From: Sphingomonadales bacterium
GTDB lineage: Bacteria > Pseudomonadota > Alphaproteobacteria > Sphingomonadales > Sphingomonadaceae
DNA: 49,223 nucleotides
Reading direction: 5' to 3'
Assembly: GCA_021298455.1 (NCBI GenBank)
Contig: JAJTFR010000003.1
Coordinates: 1 to 49,223, forward strand
How positions within the stretch are numbered: the first letter of the stretch is position 1; each line of letters starts with the position of its first letter. Below, piece after piece: positions 40,525 to 48,984 of this stretch. The notes below the pieces were generated by a model. It saw only the letters and a program-made list of their open reading frames with translations, was not told the DNA's origin and did no database searches. The translations under genes and the position numbers were made by a program.

Positions 40525-42414
40525 ATGCTCAACTTGAATAATATTACGGTTCGCCTTGGCGGTCGGACGATCATCGACGATGCAACGGCCAAGCTGCCTC
40601 CGCGCGGACGCATCGGGCTGATCGGGCGCAATGGCGCGGGCAAGTCCACACTTGTGCGCGTGATTGCCGGTATGCTGGAAGCCGATAGCGGCGAAGTATC
40701 GATGCCGCGGGGCAGCCGCTTAGGTTATATCGCGCAGGAAGCGCCAGGCGGCGACGCCACCCCGTTCGAAACGGTGCTGGCCGCCGATACCGAACGCTCG
40801 GCGCTGATACTGGAAAGCGAGACATCCGAAGATCCGCACCGTCTGGCCGAAATTCACGAACGGCTGATAACCATAGAAGCCCATTCCGCCCCAAGCCGCG
40901 CGGCCCGTATCCTGGTCGGCCTAGGTTTTGATGATGCGGCGCAGCACCGCCCGCTGGAGAGTTTCTCGGGTGGGTGGCGGATGCGGGTTGCCCTGGCTAT
41001 GCTGCTGTTCTCGCAGCCGGACCTGCTGCTTCTTGACGAACCGTCTAACCACCTCGACCTTGAAGCCGTGCTATGGCTGGAGGATTTCCTGCGCTCTTAC
41101 CCGGCCACGATCCTGCTGGTCAGCCATGAGCGCGATTTCCTCAACAATGTGGTCGATCACATCCTCCACCTCTCATCCGGCAAGCTCACGCTCTATCCAG
41201 GCGGCTATGACGCTTTCGAGCGCCAGCGTGCTGAACGCCAAGCGCATCTCGCTTCGGCCCGCGAAAAACAGGAAGCCGAGCGCGAACGGCTGCGTGACTT
41301 TGTCGCCCGCAATTCGGCACGGGCATCCACTGCGAAGCAAGCGCAATCGCGCGCAAAAGCTCTAGCCAAGTTGCAACCGATTGCGGAGATGATCGACGAT
41401 CCGTCCTTGCAGTTCGATTTCCCTGATCCTGACGAGCTGCGCCCGCCGCTTATCACGCTCGATCTTGCCGCAGTCGGCTATGGCGAGGCACCCGTGCTCC
41501 AGCGGCTTAACCTGCGGATCGATCCCGATGACCGGATTGCCCTTCTCGGCCGCAATGGCAATGGCAAGACCACCCTGGCTCGGCTGCTCGCCGCGCAGCT
41601 TGCCCCGATGGATGGTGCGATGACGGCCAGCGGACGCATGCGCGTCGGCTATTTCACCCAGTATCAGGTAGAGGAACTCGACCGGTCCGAAACCCCGCTT
41701 CAGCACATGACCGTGCTGATGAAGGGTGCCAGCCCCGCCTCAGTGCGGGCCCAGCTGGGACGCTTCGGATTTTCTGGCCCTAAGGCCACAACCGAGGTCG
41801 GCAAGCTTTCCGGCGGAGAGCGCGCCCGGCTTGCGCTGGCCTTGATCACCCGCGAGGCACCGCATTTGTTGATCCTCGACGAGCCGACCAACCACCTTGA
41901 CGTCGACACGCGCGAGGCCTTGATCCAGGCGCTTAACGGCTATTCCGGCGCAGTGGTGATTGTCAGCCATGACCGGCACATGCTGGAAACCACAGCCGAC
42001 CGGCTAGTGCTGGTCGATGGCGGCACCGCGCGGGAGTTTGATGGCTCGATTGACGATTATCTCGCCTTCGTGCTGGCCAAGGATCCGGCCCCAGCTCGCA
42101 AGGAGGGGCAGAGCGACACCGACAACCGCCCGGTCAACAAGAAGGAGCAGCGTAAGGCTGCTGCCGAAGCCCGCGAGAAGGGCCAGCAAATGCGCAAGCG
42201 CGCCAAAAGCGCAGAATCCGAATTGGAAAAGCTGACCATGCTACTCAAGGCGACCGATCAGGCCATGTTCGATCCCAAGTCTGCCGATCCGTCGCTCGCT
42301 AAACTGACCATGACCGAGTTGATGAAACGTCGGGCCGAACTAGAGAACCGCAAAGAGGCGGCCGAAACTGCCTGGCTTGAGGCAAGTGAAGCATATGAAG
42401 CGCTGGTTGACTGA
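40525..42414 (+). CDS. ABC-F family ATPase (Uup/YheS-like)
   Basis: Two ABC domains on one chain and no membrane segment. Walker A are GRNGAGKST and GRNGNGKTT; signatures are FSGGWRMRVALA and LSGGERARLALA; Walker B are LLLLDEPSNHLD and LLILDEPTNHLD. The linker between domains (ERQRAERQAHLASAREKQEAER) is charged and helical, as in ABC-F proteins that act at the ribosomal E site, and a C-terminal coiled coil (about residues 540-628) is present. ATG 40525 fits the family N-terminus MLNLNNITVRLGG. 262 bp separate it from the divergent 5-oxoprolinase. Probably a housekeeping translation factor rather than a resistance gene. Confidence 0.9.
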   Translation: MLNLNNITVRLGGRTIIDDATAKLPPRGRIGLIGRNGAGKSTLVRVIAGMLEADSGEVSMPRGSRLGYIAQEAPGGDATPFETVLAADTERSALILESETSEDPHRLAEIHERLITIEAHSAPSRAARILVGLGFDDAAQHRPLESFSGGWRMRVALAMLLFSQPDLLLLDEPSNHLDLEAVLWLEDFLRSYPATILLVSHERDFLNNVVDHILHLSSGKLTLYPGGYDAFERQRAERQAHLASAREKQEAERERLRDFVARNSARASTAKQAQSRAKALAKLQPIAEMIDDPSLQFDFPDPDELRPPLITLDLAAVGYGEAPVLQRLNLRIDPDDRIALLGRNGNGKTTLARLLAAQLAPMDGAMTASGRMRVGYFTQYQVEELDRSETPLQHMTVLMKGASPASVRAQLGRFGFSGPKATTEVGKLSGGERARLALALITREAPHLLILDEPTNHLDVDTREALIQALNGYSGAVVIVSHDRHMLETTADRLVLVDGGTAREFDGSIDDYLAFVLAKDPAPARKEGQSDTDNRPVNKKEQRKAAAEAREKGQQMRKRAKSAESELEKLTMLLKATDQAMFDPKSADPSLAKLTMTELMKRRAELENRKEAAETAWLEASEAYEALVD

Positions 42415-42483
42415 GGCGCTGCCGTTCGCTTGATCAATGCAGTTTTCCAGCCACTTGTGTGCGGCTTGGCCATGATTGGGGGG

Positions 42484-42514
42484 TGCAGCGATTTAGGCGG
42501 ATCCAGTCGCTGCA
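42484..42514. repeat. Stem-loop-forming inverted repeat
   Basis: TGCAGCGA (42484-42491) pairs with TCGCTGCA (42507-42514) across a 15-nt loop, in the 284-bp gap between the convergent ABC-F and hydrolase genes. It may end transcription from one side, though no T-run follows. The rest of the gap shows no gene. Confidence 0.35.
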
Positions 42515-42698
42515 TTGAGGTGCCGTGAGCGGGCGTCTCCTCGAAGCCTCCTTTATGTCTGCCCCGCCATCGCAAATGCCAGCACAAGAATTGACCGGTT
42601 GCTCTCGCTTTAAACAGCGCGTCAACTCATGCTGAGCTCCGCTTCCTTGGGCGATCCGGAACAAGGGCGCTGGGACGTCAGGATTGTAAATGCAGACT

Positions 42699-43628
42699 CT
42701 ATCTGTCCGTACTTCTAACCCTGCTAAGTCGTCCAATGACGAGTTGTGCAATCATATCTGGCTGCTCCGGCAACATTGCGTGGCCGGCATTTTCGAGAAT
42801 GGCGATTTCAACGCGCGCGGGTTGGAGTGCTTGCAACGCTTCGGCATTGGCGGGTGGCGCTAATACATCCTGCGCCGCCTGGATTATGTAGATCGGCGCT
42901 TGCCCGCCTGCACTCCATTTTTCGGAGGGCGAATTTTTCAAAGCAGCCTGTTGCTGCATCGCAACCGCGCCATACCAGCCGTCACGCCAAACCTCTGGAT
43001 CGTTGCCCGGTGCGAAGAAAGCAGTGCGGACTGCGGCTATGTGTGCTTCGGGAGAGAGGGAGGTATCGAAGACATCGTAGAGCGCCTTTGCGATGGCTGG
43101 AGCTATCGCAACTTGCCCCCCAGAAGCCAGCAGTATCAGGCTTGATACCGCTTCGGGATATTGGGAGGCTATCACCCGTGCCAGCCTGTTGCCATAGGCG
43201 TGACCTATCAATACGGCTGGCTCAATGGGGCCGATTCCCGGCGCGGATTGCAGGGACCGGATGACTTCAAATACGTCTTGGGAATAGTCTGCGAGCGACC
43301 GCGCGGCCGGGCCTTCACTCCTCCCAATTCCGCGCGGATTGATAGCGGCTGTCTGGAACCCAGCCGCCGCTATCCGGGAGGAGAGGTCATCGAAATCGCT
43401 GGCTCCTCTACCCAGCGACGGCAGCAACACAACCAGCGGTCCTTTTCCGCGCAGTAGCACTTCGACCACGATCGGATGCTCCGCTACATGGCTCTTATAT
43501 GAAATGAGCTTGCTCGTTGTGGCATGCGCCTGACGCAAGCCTTTTGCAGTGATCGGGAAGGGCACCATCAAGGTCATAGCCATTGTTCCCATGACGACCC
43601 TGCGGGAGAAACTTCGATCGAGATCCAT
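42699..43628 (-). CDS. Alpha/beta-hydrolase-fold protein with Tat-like signal and Ala at the nucleophile position
   Basis: ATG 43628, preceded by AGGATG, starts a product with SRRVVMG (twin arginines at 9-10) and a hydrophobic stretch, a Tat-like signal. The fold is clear: LVVLLPSLGRGASDFDDL (oxyanion strand), NPRGIGRSEG, the elbow LIGHAYGNRLAR, IIQAAQDVLAPP and ENAGHAMLPEQP with the catalytic-type His. The elbow reads GHAYG, codon GCC at Ala144, where GxSxG normally has Ser, so classical esterase chemistry is not expected. A non-hydrolytic or cofactor-free role, or a binding protein, are alternatives. The reading frame continues 282 bp upstream, but that part does not look like protein. Confidence 0.8.
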   Translation of the reverse strand: MDLDRSFSRRVVMGTMAMTLMVPFPITAKGLRQAHATTSKLISYKSHVAEHPIVVEVLLRGKGPLVVLLPSLGRGASDFDDLSSRIAAAGFQTAAINPRGIGRSEGPAARSLADYSQDVFEVIRSLQSAPGIGPIEPAVLIGHAYGNRLARVIASQYPEAVSSLILLASGGQVAIAPAIAKALYDVFDTSLSPEAHIAAVRTAFFAPGNDPEVWRDGWYGAVAMQQQAALKNSPSEKWSAGGQAPIYIIQAAQDVLAPPANAEALQALQPARVEIAILENAGHAMLPEQPDMIAQLVIGRLSRVRSTDR

Positions 43629-43942
43629 GTCATGCCATCCTGTCAACTGAGCGATCACATCACCCCTATACCGCGTTTTAGCGGGTCGACTATGGTAAAG
43701 CGGAACTGCCGCAAAACTCGAGCGCTCGCACAGGGCCCGCGAAAGCCTGGTCAGCGCCGAGCGCCACCAATAGTTCCACTGGCGCCGATCGCCGACGCTG
43801 GCTTTCGGTCGCGCGCAGAAGTGCTTTGAAGGTTTTCGTCCAACCCTATAAGGGCATCCGATCAGGTGCTTCAACCGCCTTGGGCTCAGCTTGCGCGCCC
43901 GACAGCCCATACAAAGGCGGATCGTCAGGATTTTGAATTGCA
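43629..43942. other. 314-bp gap without a recognisable gene
   Basis: This region separates the divergent hydrolase and rlmJ genes and should contain both promoters. The hydrolase frame stays open through it but gives a Trp/Arg-rich, low-complexity peptide with no family resemblance. I see no IS6 end, tRNA or clear repeat in it. Confidence 0.4.
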
Positions 43943-44773
43943 GTGAATTATCGCCATTCCTTCCATGCCGGCAATAGCGCCGATGTCGTGAAGCACAGCC
44001 TGCTGATCGCCCTCGTGCAGGCCTTGCAGCTCAAAGAGAGCGCGCTGACCCTGATCGACACCCATGCCGGCTGCGGGCTGTATGATCTTGAGGGGGAAGA
44101 GGCCGGACGCACTGGTGAGGCCGCGCAGGGCGTGCTGCGGGCCTTTGCTGACCCGAACCCCTTGCTGGACGAATATCGTGCCGCCGTGCAAGCGGTGAAC
44201 GCCGCGGCCGAGCCGCACCTCTACCCCGGCTCGCCGCTGTTTCTGGCACAGCTTTTGCGCGCGCAAGATTTGCTAATCTTGAACGAAAAGCATCCCGAAG
44301 ACGTCCGTGCCCTGCGCGGCGTGATGCGCGGCACAACCGCCGCTGTGCATGAGCGCGACGCCTACGAGTTCTGGCTGGCGATGCTGCCGCCGCGAACACC
44401 TCGCGGCGTGGTTGTAGTCGATCCGCCATACGAACAGACAGACGAACGAGCGCGCATTACCGCTACCCTCGCCGCGGCTCACCGCAAATGGTCGCATGGC
44501 GTGACGGTGATCTGGTATCCGCTGAAAGACCGCGCCACGCATTGGCGATGGAAGGAGCAATTACGCAAGCTCGGTATCCCGAAATTGCTGTGCGTCGAGC
44601 ATTGGCTGTACGATAGCGATCAGCCCGGCATCTATAACGGCGCGGGCCTTTTTATCGTCAACCCGCCCTACGCCTTCACGCAGGCGCTGCCACCTCTGTT
44701 GGAAGCCCTGCGCACCGCGCTGGCGCCCGACGGGCATAGGGGTGAGATCACAGCCGATTGGCTGAACGATTGA
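43943..44773 (+). CDS. rlmJ: 23S rRNA (adenine-2030-N6)-methyltransferase RlmJ
   Basis: The family N-terminus MNYRHSFHAGNSADVVKH is nearly canonical. The SAM segment is LIDTHAGCGLYDLEG, the catalytic motif is VVVVDPPYEQTD, and later IWYPLKDR and GAGLFIVNPPYAF match RlmJ. It methylates A2030 of 23S rRNA. GTG start; 276 residues is normal. It is a single gene, divergent from the hydrolase. Confidence 0.93.
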   Translation: MNYRHSFHAGNSADVVKHSLLIALVQALQLKESALTLIDTHAGCGLYDLEGEEAGRTGEAAQGVLRAFADPNPLLDEYRAAVQAVNAAAEPHLYPGSPLFLAQLLRAQDLLILNEKHPEDVRALRGVMRGTTAAVHERDAYEFWLAMLPPRTPRGVVVVDPPYEQTDERARITATLAAAHRKWSHGVTVIWYPLKDRATHWRWKEQLRKLGIPKLLCVEHWLYDSDQPGIYNGAGLFIVNPPYAFTQALPPLLEALRTALAPDGHRGEITADWLND

Positions 44774-44849
44774 AATAAACCCTCATCGTCACTTCTCCCA
44801 AAGGAGAAATGGCCGCGCAGCAGGCCTGCCCCTGCAAGACGGCCTGGGT

Positions 44850-45170
44850 CTAGTTGCCGTCAGCATCGACTTCGAAAACCATCGGCTTTCCCCGGGAAGA
44901 AGGCTCCCATCCGGCTTGTAACGCTGCCTGAATGCCCCTGATTACAACTGCGTCGCCAATCTGAAGGCGGCCTCGTTGCATACCTTTGATCAAGCGTTTC
45001 GGCGCAGGGAATTCCAGCAAAGCTCCGCGTTGAGTGTCCTTGCGCAGCAAAGCGACGGTCATGCCTTTCCAGCCTTCACGCTCGCTCCACTGCGGCTCGC
45101 TCCGCAGCTCCCACTCATATTGAAACCCGTCGACGTCGACGATACCGGAAAGCTTGTGGATCTTGGTCAT
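44850..45170 (-). CDS. Small conserved protein of unknown function
   Basis: ATG 45170 has AGGGA upstream and gives 106 residues; frames further up are less likely. It is hydrophilic with no signal peptide and looks like a small beta-rich domain: IHKLSGIVDVDGFQYEWELRSEPQW, MTVALLRKDTQRGALLEFPAPK, DAVVIRGIQAALQAGWEPSSRGKPMVFEVDADG. I cannot assign a family. It stands alone and is convergent with rlmJ; in the gap a TTCTCC/GGAGAA hairpin (44793-44808) could end transcription. Confidence 0.65.
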   Translation of the reverse strand: MTKIHKLSGIVDVDGFQYEWELRSEPQWSEREGWKGMTVALLRKDTQRGALLEFPAPKRLIKGMQRGRLQIGDAVVIRGIQAALQAGWEPSSRGKPMVFEVDADGN

Positions 45171-45267
45171 GCTGCCATCCCTAGCAGGTCTACGACTACA
45201 AACCACCGGCTGACTGCGGCTTGGCGAATTTGGCCTGAACGACTGTCAGCTTCAGGGCTTGCCAATC

Positions 45268-45775
45268 GGTGCGGTCAGGCAAACGCTAACGTGTCTCCGA
45301 ATCCGACACTTGGTTGGATAGAGAAGCAAGTATGAAACCCATTTCCTTCAAGCGTCATTGCTTTCCGCCAGACACGGTACGTCTGGCGGTTTGGCTCTAT
45401 TTCCGTTTCACCACTTGCCGTCGGGACGTGGAAGATCTGCTAGCCGAACTGGGCTGTCTGAAGCGCCACAACCAGGTCGACTAAGTTACAATAACCGGGT
45501 TGAGAATTGCCACCTGCCCATCCGACGACGAGAGCGGAAAATGCAGAAGTTCAAATCCCATGGCCAGGCCCAGCGCTGCGTTTCCACCCACTCAGCAATC
45601 TACAACGCCCTCAATATCCAGCGTCACCTCGTCTCCCGAAGTATAATGCGTCACTTCCGAACCTCCGCCATGGCGGAATGGAGCGCTGCATCCGGGACAG
45701 ATAACTGAAACCGTGTGGGTAGGTCTAAGTGCGCGCGGCGAAACTTAACCTGACAAGACTTGCGCGCCTACCTCC
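45268..45775 (+). mobile_element. Internally deleted IS6-type element 3
   Basis: The left end GGTGCGGTCAGGCAAACG begins at 45268. A frame from ATG 45332 gives a transposase N-terminus (MKPISFKRHCFPPDTVRLAVWLYFRF, DVEDLLAE) and meets TAA at 45482-45484. In another frame the sequence continues with the family C-terminus (NNRVENCHLPIRRRERKMQ, KSHGQAQRC, LNIQRHLVSR) to TGA near 45708. The DDE core between them is missing, so N- and C-terminal parts were joined by deletion and later frameshifted. A right end is likely near 45775, where the complement of CTTGTCAGG is seen. About 508 bp. Confidence 0.65.
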
Positions 45776-45802
45776 CCACCGAAGCCCACAGATAGGCGCG
45801 CA
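45761..45802. terminator. Strong stem-loop at the end of element 3 and the PepSY gene
   Basis: TGCGCGCCTA (45761-45770) pairs perfectly with TAGGCGCGCA (45793-45802) around a 22-nt loop. It lies just 5 bp beyond the 3' end of the minus-strand PepSY gene, so it can act as its terminator, although no T-tract follows. Confidence 0.45.
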
Positions 45803-45807
45803 TTCGA

Positions 45808-46188
45808 TCAATCATCCCAACGATCATCAACACGCTTTGACAATATTTTCTTGCCGTCGCGGTCCATGTAAAGTTTGATTTCGCGCCCTTGCGCATCATA
45901 GCCCTCGACTTCGATCAGGCCATCGTCAAATTCAATTTCCTTCACCCGAACCATACCGGCGCGGCGAATGACTTCTTCATCAACGTTGGGAGCCGATTTT
46001 GTCTTACGGCTCGCATAATATTGATCATCAGATCGGCGATCCTCGAGCCCGGCATCATCGCTGTAGGCCAAGACTTTCGGCGAGATGATGGCTTCTGGGA
46101 CGATCGAGGGCGCAGAAACAGCGTAGGTGGCGGTTCCGGCACCAACGGTCACGGCGGCGATCAATGCAAGTGCAGCAATAAGGTTCAT
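45808..46188 (-). CDS. Exported PepSY-domain protein
   Basis: ATG 46188 with GGAG 8 nt upstream gives 126 residues starting with a signal peptide (MNLIAALALIAAVTVGAGTATYAVSA). The mature part ends in a PepSY-like domain: VKEIEFDDGLIEVEGYDAQGREIKLYMDRDGKKIL. PepSY proteins are periplasmic and often sit beside two-component systems or proteases they modulate. It is divergent from a second PepSY gene and its regulator/kinase pair, sharing a 126-bp gap with RR-box-like repeats. Confidence 0.8.
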   Translation of the reverse strand: MNLIAALALIAAVTVGAGTATYAVSAPSIVPEAIISPKVLAYSDDAGLEDRRSDDQYYASRKTKSAPNVDEEVIRRAGMVRVKEIEFDDGLIEVEGYDAQGREIKLYMDRDGKKILSKRVDDRWDD

Positions 46189-46273
46189 AGTTCTCACTCC
46201 ATAAGTGGCAGTCATCTCTGTGATGACAATCGCAATATCGCACCGGGTAGCTGACAAGAACTGCACGGTTTGC

Positions 46274-46306
46274 GTCAGCTTGCTGTCAGCTTGGATAGGG
46301 CATAAT
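46274..46306 (+). promoter_or_regulatory. OmpR-type direct-repeat box and -10 of the PepSY/two-component operon
   Basis: GTCAGCTTG occurs at 46274-46282 and again at 46285-46293, an 11-bp direct repeat as bound by OmpR/PhoB-family dimers. It is followed 7 bp later by CATAAT (46301-46306), a -10-like hexamer, and the ATG at 46315, so the box takes the -35 position of an activator-dependent promoter. A reversed copy (AGCTGACA, about 46247-46254) faces the divergent PepSY gene. Confidence 0.6.
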
Positions 46307-46314
46307 GCGATGCT

Positions 46315-46743
46315 ATGAGTCGCCTTGCCGTATTTTTGTTGTTGCCGCTGTTACTGACGACGGCCTGCGGGGATGGTAAATCGGACGGCGCTGTAGAGCA
46401 AGCGACCGATAGTACGCGATATCGTGCCAAGGTCGAACCTACAGCTGAGCCAGTATCATTGCCGCCGCCAGCCGCGGCTGATGACAACAAACAGAATGTT
46501 CAAATAGTGGGGCACTCCGGTGAGACCACACCCCTTGCGTTCAAACGCACAGATATCCTGCCGTTATCAGCCATTCTGAACATAGCGCAGAGCACAGTTT
46601 CCGGGGAAGTTCTCGAGATCAATCTCGATGAAGATGACAGGATTATGAGATATAAGGTCGAGATGCTGACCAGCACAGGGCGCAAGATTGAGATAAAAAT
46701 TAATGCCTCCACAGGCACTATATTGGAAATTGAGAACGATTGA
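46315..46743 (+). CDS. PepSY-domain lipoprotein
   Basis: The signal peptide ends in LTTAC with Cys18 as the lipobox Cys, followed by Gly-Asp. An Asp at +3 rather than +2 does not give a clear inner-membrane retention signal. A Pro/Ala linker (residues 45-55) leads to a PepSY domain (ILPLSAILNIAQSTVSGEVLEINLDED, YKVEMLTSTGRKIEIKINASTGTIL). It starts 8 bp after the -10-like box. It is followed 3 bp later by the response regulator and so forms an operon with the two-component system. It is probably an envelope input or modulator for the kinase. Confidence 0.85.
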   Translation: MSRLAVFLLLPLLLTTACGDGKSDGAVEQATDSTRYRAKVEPTAEPVSLPPPAAADDNKQNVQIVGHSGETTPLAFKRTDILPLSAILNIAQSTVSGEVLEINLDEDDRIMRYKVEMLTSTGRKIEIKINASTGTILEIEND

Positions 46744-46746
46744 ACG

Positions 46747-47403
46747 ATGCGCTTGCTGCTAGTCGAGGATGATGACGCTATCGCGCAAGGTGTAAGCAAG
46801 GCGTTGAGCCACGCGGGCTTCACGATCGATCGCGCCGCCGATGGCGATGAAGGCTGGATTATGGGCGGGGACGAGGATTACGACGTCGCCGTCCTCGATT
46901 TAGGCCTGCCGCGCCTTGATGGAATGACCGTGCTCAAACGATGGCGCAGTGAGGGACGGAATTTCCCGATCATTATACTCTCTGCTCGAGGGAGTTGGCT
47001 GGATAAGGTCGAAGGGATAGAGGCCGGCGCCGACGATTATCTGGCCAAACCTTTCGAACCTGCCGAGTTGGTTGTTCGTGTACGGGCATTGATCCGCCGC
47101 AGTGCGGGTCATTCTGAAGCCGTTTTGCAATTTGGCCCGTTGATGCTCGACACGCGGCGGATGGCGGTGATGAAGGCAGGCACACCCATCACACTCTCGC
47201 CATTGGAATACCGCCTAATCCATACACTAGCGCATAGCGGCGGCCGGCCATTAAGCGCCGGCGCCCTGGCCGAGGCCTTGCACGGCGCAGATTCGATTGA
47301 GGACAATGCCATTGAAGCGATGATCGCTAGACTCCGCCGCAAATTGGGGGCGGATAGCATAGTAACCCGTCGCGGGTTCGGCTATCTTTTGGCGCACGCT
47401 TAG
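46747..47403 (+). CDS. OmpR/PhoP-family response regulator
   Basis: The receiver has the acidic pocket EDDD (7-10), phospho-acceptor Asp51 (VAVLDLGLPRLDG) and Lys101 (YLAKPFEP). The C-terminal winged helix is SPLEYRLIHTLAHSGGRPLSAGALAEAL, with the recognition helix DNAIEAMIARLRRKL and the wing TRRGFGYLL. It belongs to the PhoP/QseB/PmrA type. The kinase starts 2 bp after its stop. Autoregulation through the 11-bp repeats at 46274 is likely. Confidence 0.93.
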   Translation: MRLLLVEDDDAIAQGVSKALSHAGFTIDRAADGDEGWIMGGDEDYDVAVLDLGLPRLDGMTVLKRWRSEGRNFPIIILSARGSWLDKVEGIEAGADDYLAKPFEPAELVVRVRALIRRSAGHSEAVLQFGPLMLDTRRMAVMKAGTPITLSPLEYRLIHTLAHSGGRPLSAGALAEALHGADSIEDNAIEAMIARLRRKLGADSIVTRRGFGYLLAHA

Positions 47404-47405
47404 CC

Positions 47406-48752
47406 ATGCAAACAAGGGCGCTCACACAATCGCTTCATCTTCGGTTACTGGTGTTTGCAGGGGGCGCAATTGCTCTTGCCCTTGCGATGGCATGGGCGAT
47501 GCTGGGTATATTGTTTGAACGCCATGCAGAAAGACAACTGCGTTCGGAATTAGAACGCCACGGCCTGTCCCTTATCGCCGCAGCGACGATAGATCCGAAC
47601 GGAATACCCGCATTAACGCGGCAGCCATCCGATCCCCGATTTGCGAGGCCGGCCAGCGGTCTTTATTGGCTGTTAAAAGGGCCAAATGGCGAATTGCGTT
47701 CCCGTTCGTTGTGGGATGGTCAACTTAACAGCCCGGTCGTTAACCGCGGTGCCTGGCAGGCGATAAAAAGCGCAGGGCCGTTTGAAGCATCGGTGATGAG
47801 TGTCACCCGCAAAATCAAACCTTCCTCCAATGGGGAGATTGTAAATGTGACGGTCGCCGCCGACCGCGCTCCACTCACTAAGGCACGCCGGGAGTTTGAA
47901 CGGGAAACGGGAATTTTCCTGAGCCTCCTATGGCTGCTATTGGCAGCGGCAGCATGGTTTCAGGTGCGCATGGGGCTGCGCCCACTGACTGCGATTAGCA
48001 ACGAGTTGGATCATATGTCGCAAGCCGCCGATGCAAGGTTAGAGGTTTCAGCGCATCCGTTGGAAGTTCGCCCGTTAACCGAGGCAATCAATAAGGTAGC
48101 CAACCAACGTGCCGACGATATTCTGCGCGCACGGCAACGGGCACAAGACCTTGCCCATGCTCTCAAAACTCCGCTGACCGCGCTTCGTCTTCAAATGGGT
48201 GCGTTGCCAACCGACTTGGCCAACGACATGATCCGCAGTCTATCGTTGGTTTCCGGCGCGGTGGAAAGCGAACTGGCGCGTGCTGGCGTAACGAGCGTAG
48301 GCAGTCAGGTGGCGCTTGAAAGCGTTGTGGATCGTTTGATCGCTGTTGTCAGTCGTACACCGTCAGGAGCCAGAATCAAATTTCACGCGGATATTCCGGC
48401 CGATCTGTACGTACCGATGCCGGAGGCTGCCGCTTTAGAGGCAATTGGCGCGCTTATCGAGAACGCCAGCCGGTTTGCGCGATCGACCGTCATCATTGCC
48501 GCGGGAGCGTTGCCGACAATTTGGGTTACTGTCACCGACAACGGGCCGGGTATCCCTGCCGATTTAAGGCAAGCGGCACTCACACGTGGTAGTCGGCTTG
48601 ACGAACGAAGCGGAAGCCACGGACTTGGCCTCGCCATTGCGCAAGATTTGGTGATTGCCAAGGGCGGGGCGTTAGATTTGGAAGACGCGCCTTCCGGAGG
48701 TCTTACCGTTCGGATCCAATGGCCGGCGGTGTCAAAGGGATTGCAGCGTTAG
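47406..48752 (+). CDS. Sensor histidine kinase, PhoQ/QseC-like; last codons fall in an IS6 end
   Basis: Two membrane helices (residues 14-35 and 171-188) enclose a periplasmic sensor of about 135 residues. A HAMP-like linker follows, then the H-box DLAHALKTPLTAL with His251, an N-box around ALIENASRFA, G1 VTDNGPGIP and G2 GSHGLGLAIAQD. It phosphorylates the adjacent regulator. The final residues PAVSKGLQR and the stop codon lie within an IS6-type terminal repeat that starts near 48725, so the native C-terminus was replaced by the insertion; the catalytic domain is complete before this point. Confidence 0.92.
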   Translation: MQTRALTQSLHLRLLVFAGGAIALALAMAWAMLGILFERHAERQLRSELERHGLSLIAAATIDPNGIPALTRQPSDPRFARPASGLYWLLKGPNGELRSRSLWDGQLNSPVVNRGAWQAIKSAGPFEASVMSVTRKIKPSSNGEIVNVTVAADRAPLTKARREFERETGIFLSLLWLLLAAAAWFQVRMGLRPLTAISNELDHMSQAADARLEVSAHPLEVRPLTEAINKVANQRADDILRARQRAQDLAHALKTPLTALRLQMGALPTDLANDMIRSLSLVSGAVESELARAGVTSVGSQVALESVVDRLIAVVSRTPSGARIKFHADIPADLYVPMPEAAALEAIGALIENASRFARSTVIIAAGALPTIWVTVTDNGPGIPADLRQAALTRGSRLDERSGSHGLGLAIAQDLVIAKGGALDLEDAPSGGLTVRIQWPAVSKGLQR

Positions 48753-48984
48753 CGATGGAGGCAGCCGTTGCGTTGGGTGGGACTATGTCCAGACCTCGCA
48801 AAGTCGCTAATCCGTTCCGGTATTTCCGCTGGTCAGCTGAAGCGATCCACCTCGCGGTGCTGATATACGTCCGCTTCCCACTGTCGCTGCGCAACGTCGA
48901 GGACCTGCTGTTCGAGGGCGGGATCGACGTCTGCCACAAGACCGTACGGCACTGGCGATGGCACCTCGATGGAAGCCGTCAGTC
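48725..48984 (+). mobile_element. IS6-type element 4, 5' fragment
   Basis: The left end GGCGGTGTCAAAG (48725-48737) matches the copy at 48985 at 11 of 13 positions and lies 60 bp before ATG 48785, the same spacing as in copies 3 and 5. The frame reads an IS6 transposase N-terminus (NPFRYFRWSAEAIHLAVLIYVRFP, SLRNVEDLLFEGGIDVCHKTVRHW) to about codon 57. It is then cut by the left end of copy 5 at 48985. The fused reading frame runs on to TAG near 49036. Confidence 0.7.

Noticed and set aside
43629-43910. N-terminal extension of the alpha/beta hydrolase
   Set aside because: The extension is Trp/Arg/Cys-rich without similarity and would bury the Tat-like signal; ATG 43628 has a ribosome site.
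45358-45708. A 116-codon plus-strand frame as a gene
   Set aside because: Its second half is the C-terminus of an IS6 transposase and the first half is out-of-frame transposase DNA; assigned to element 3.
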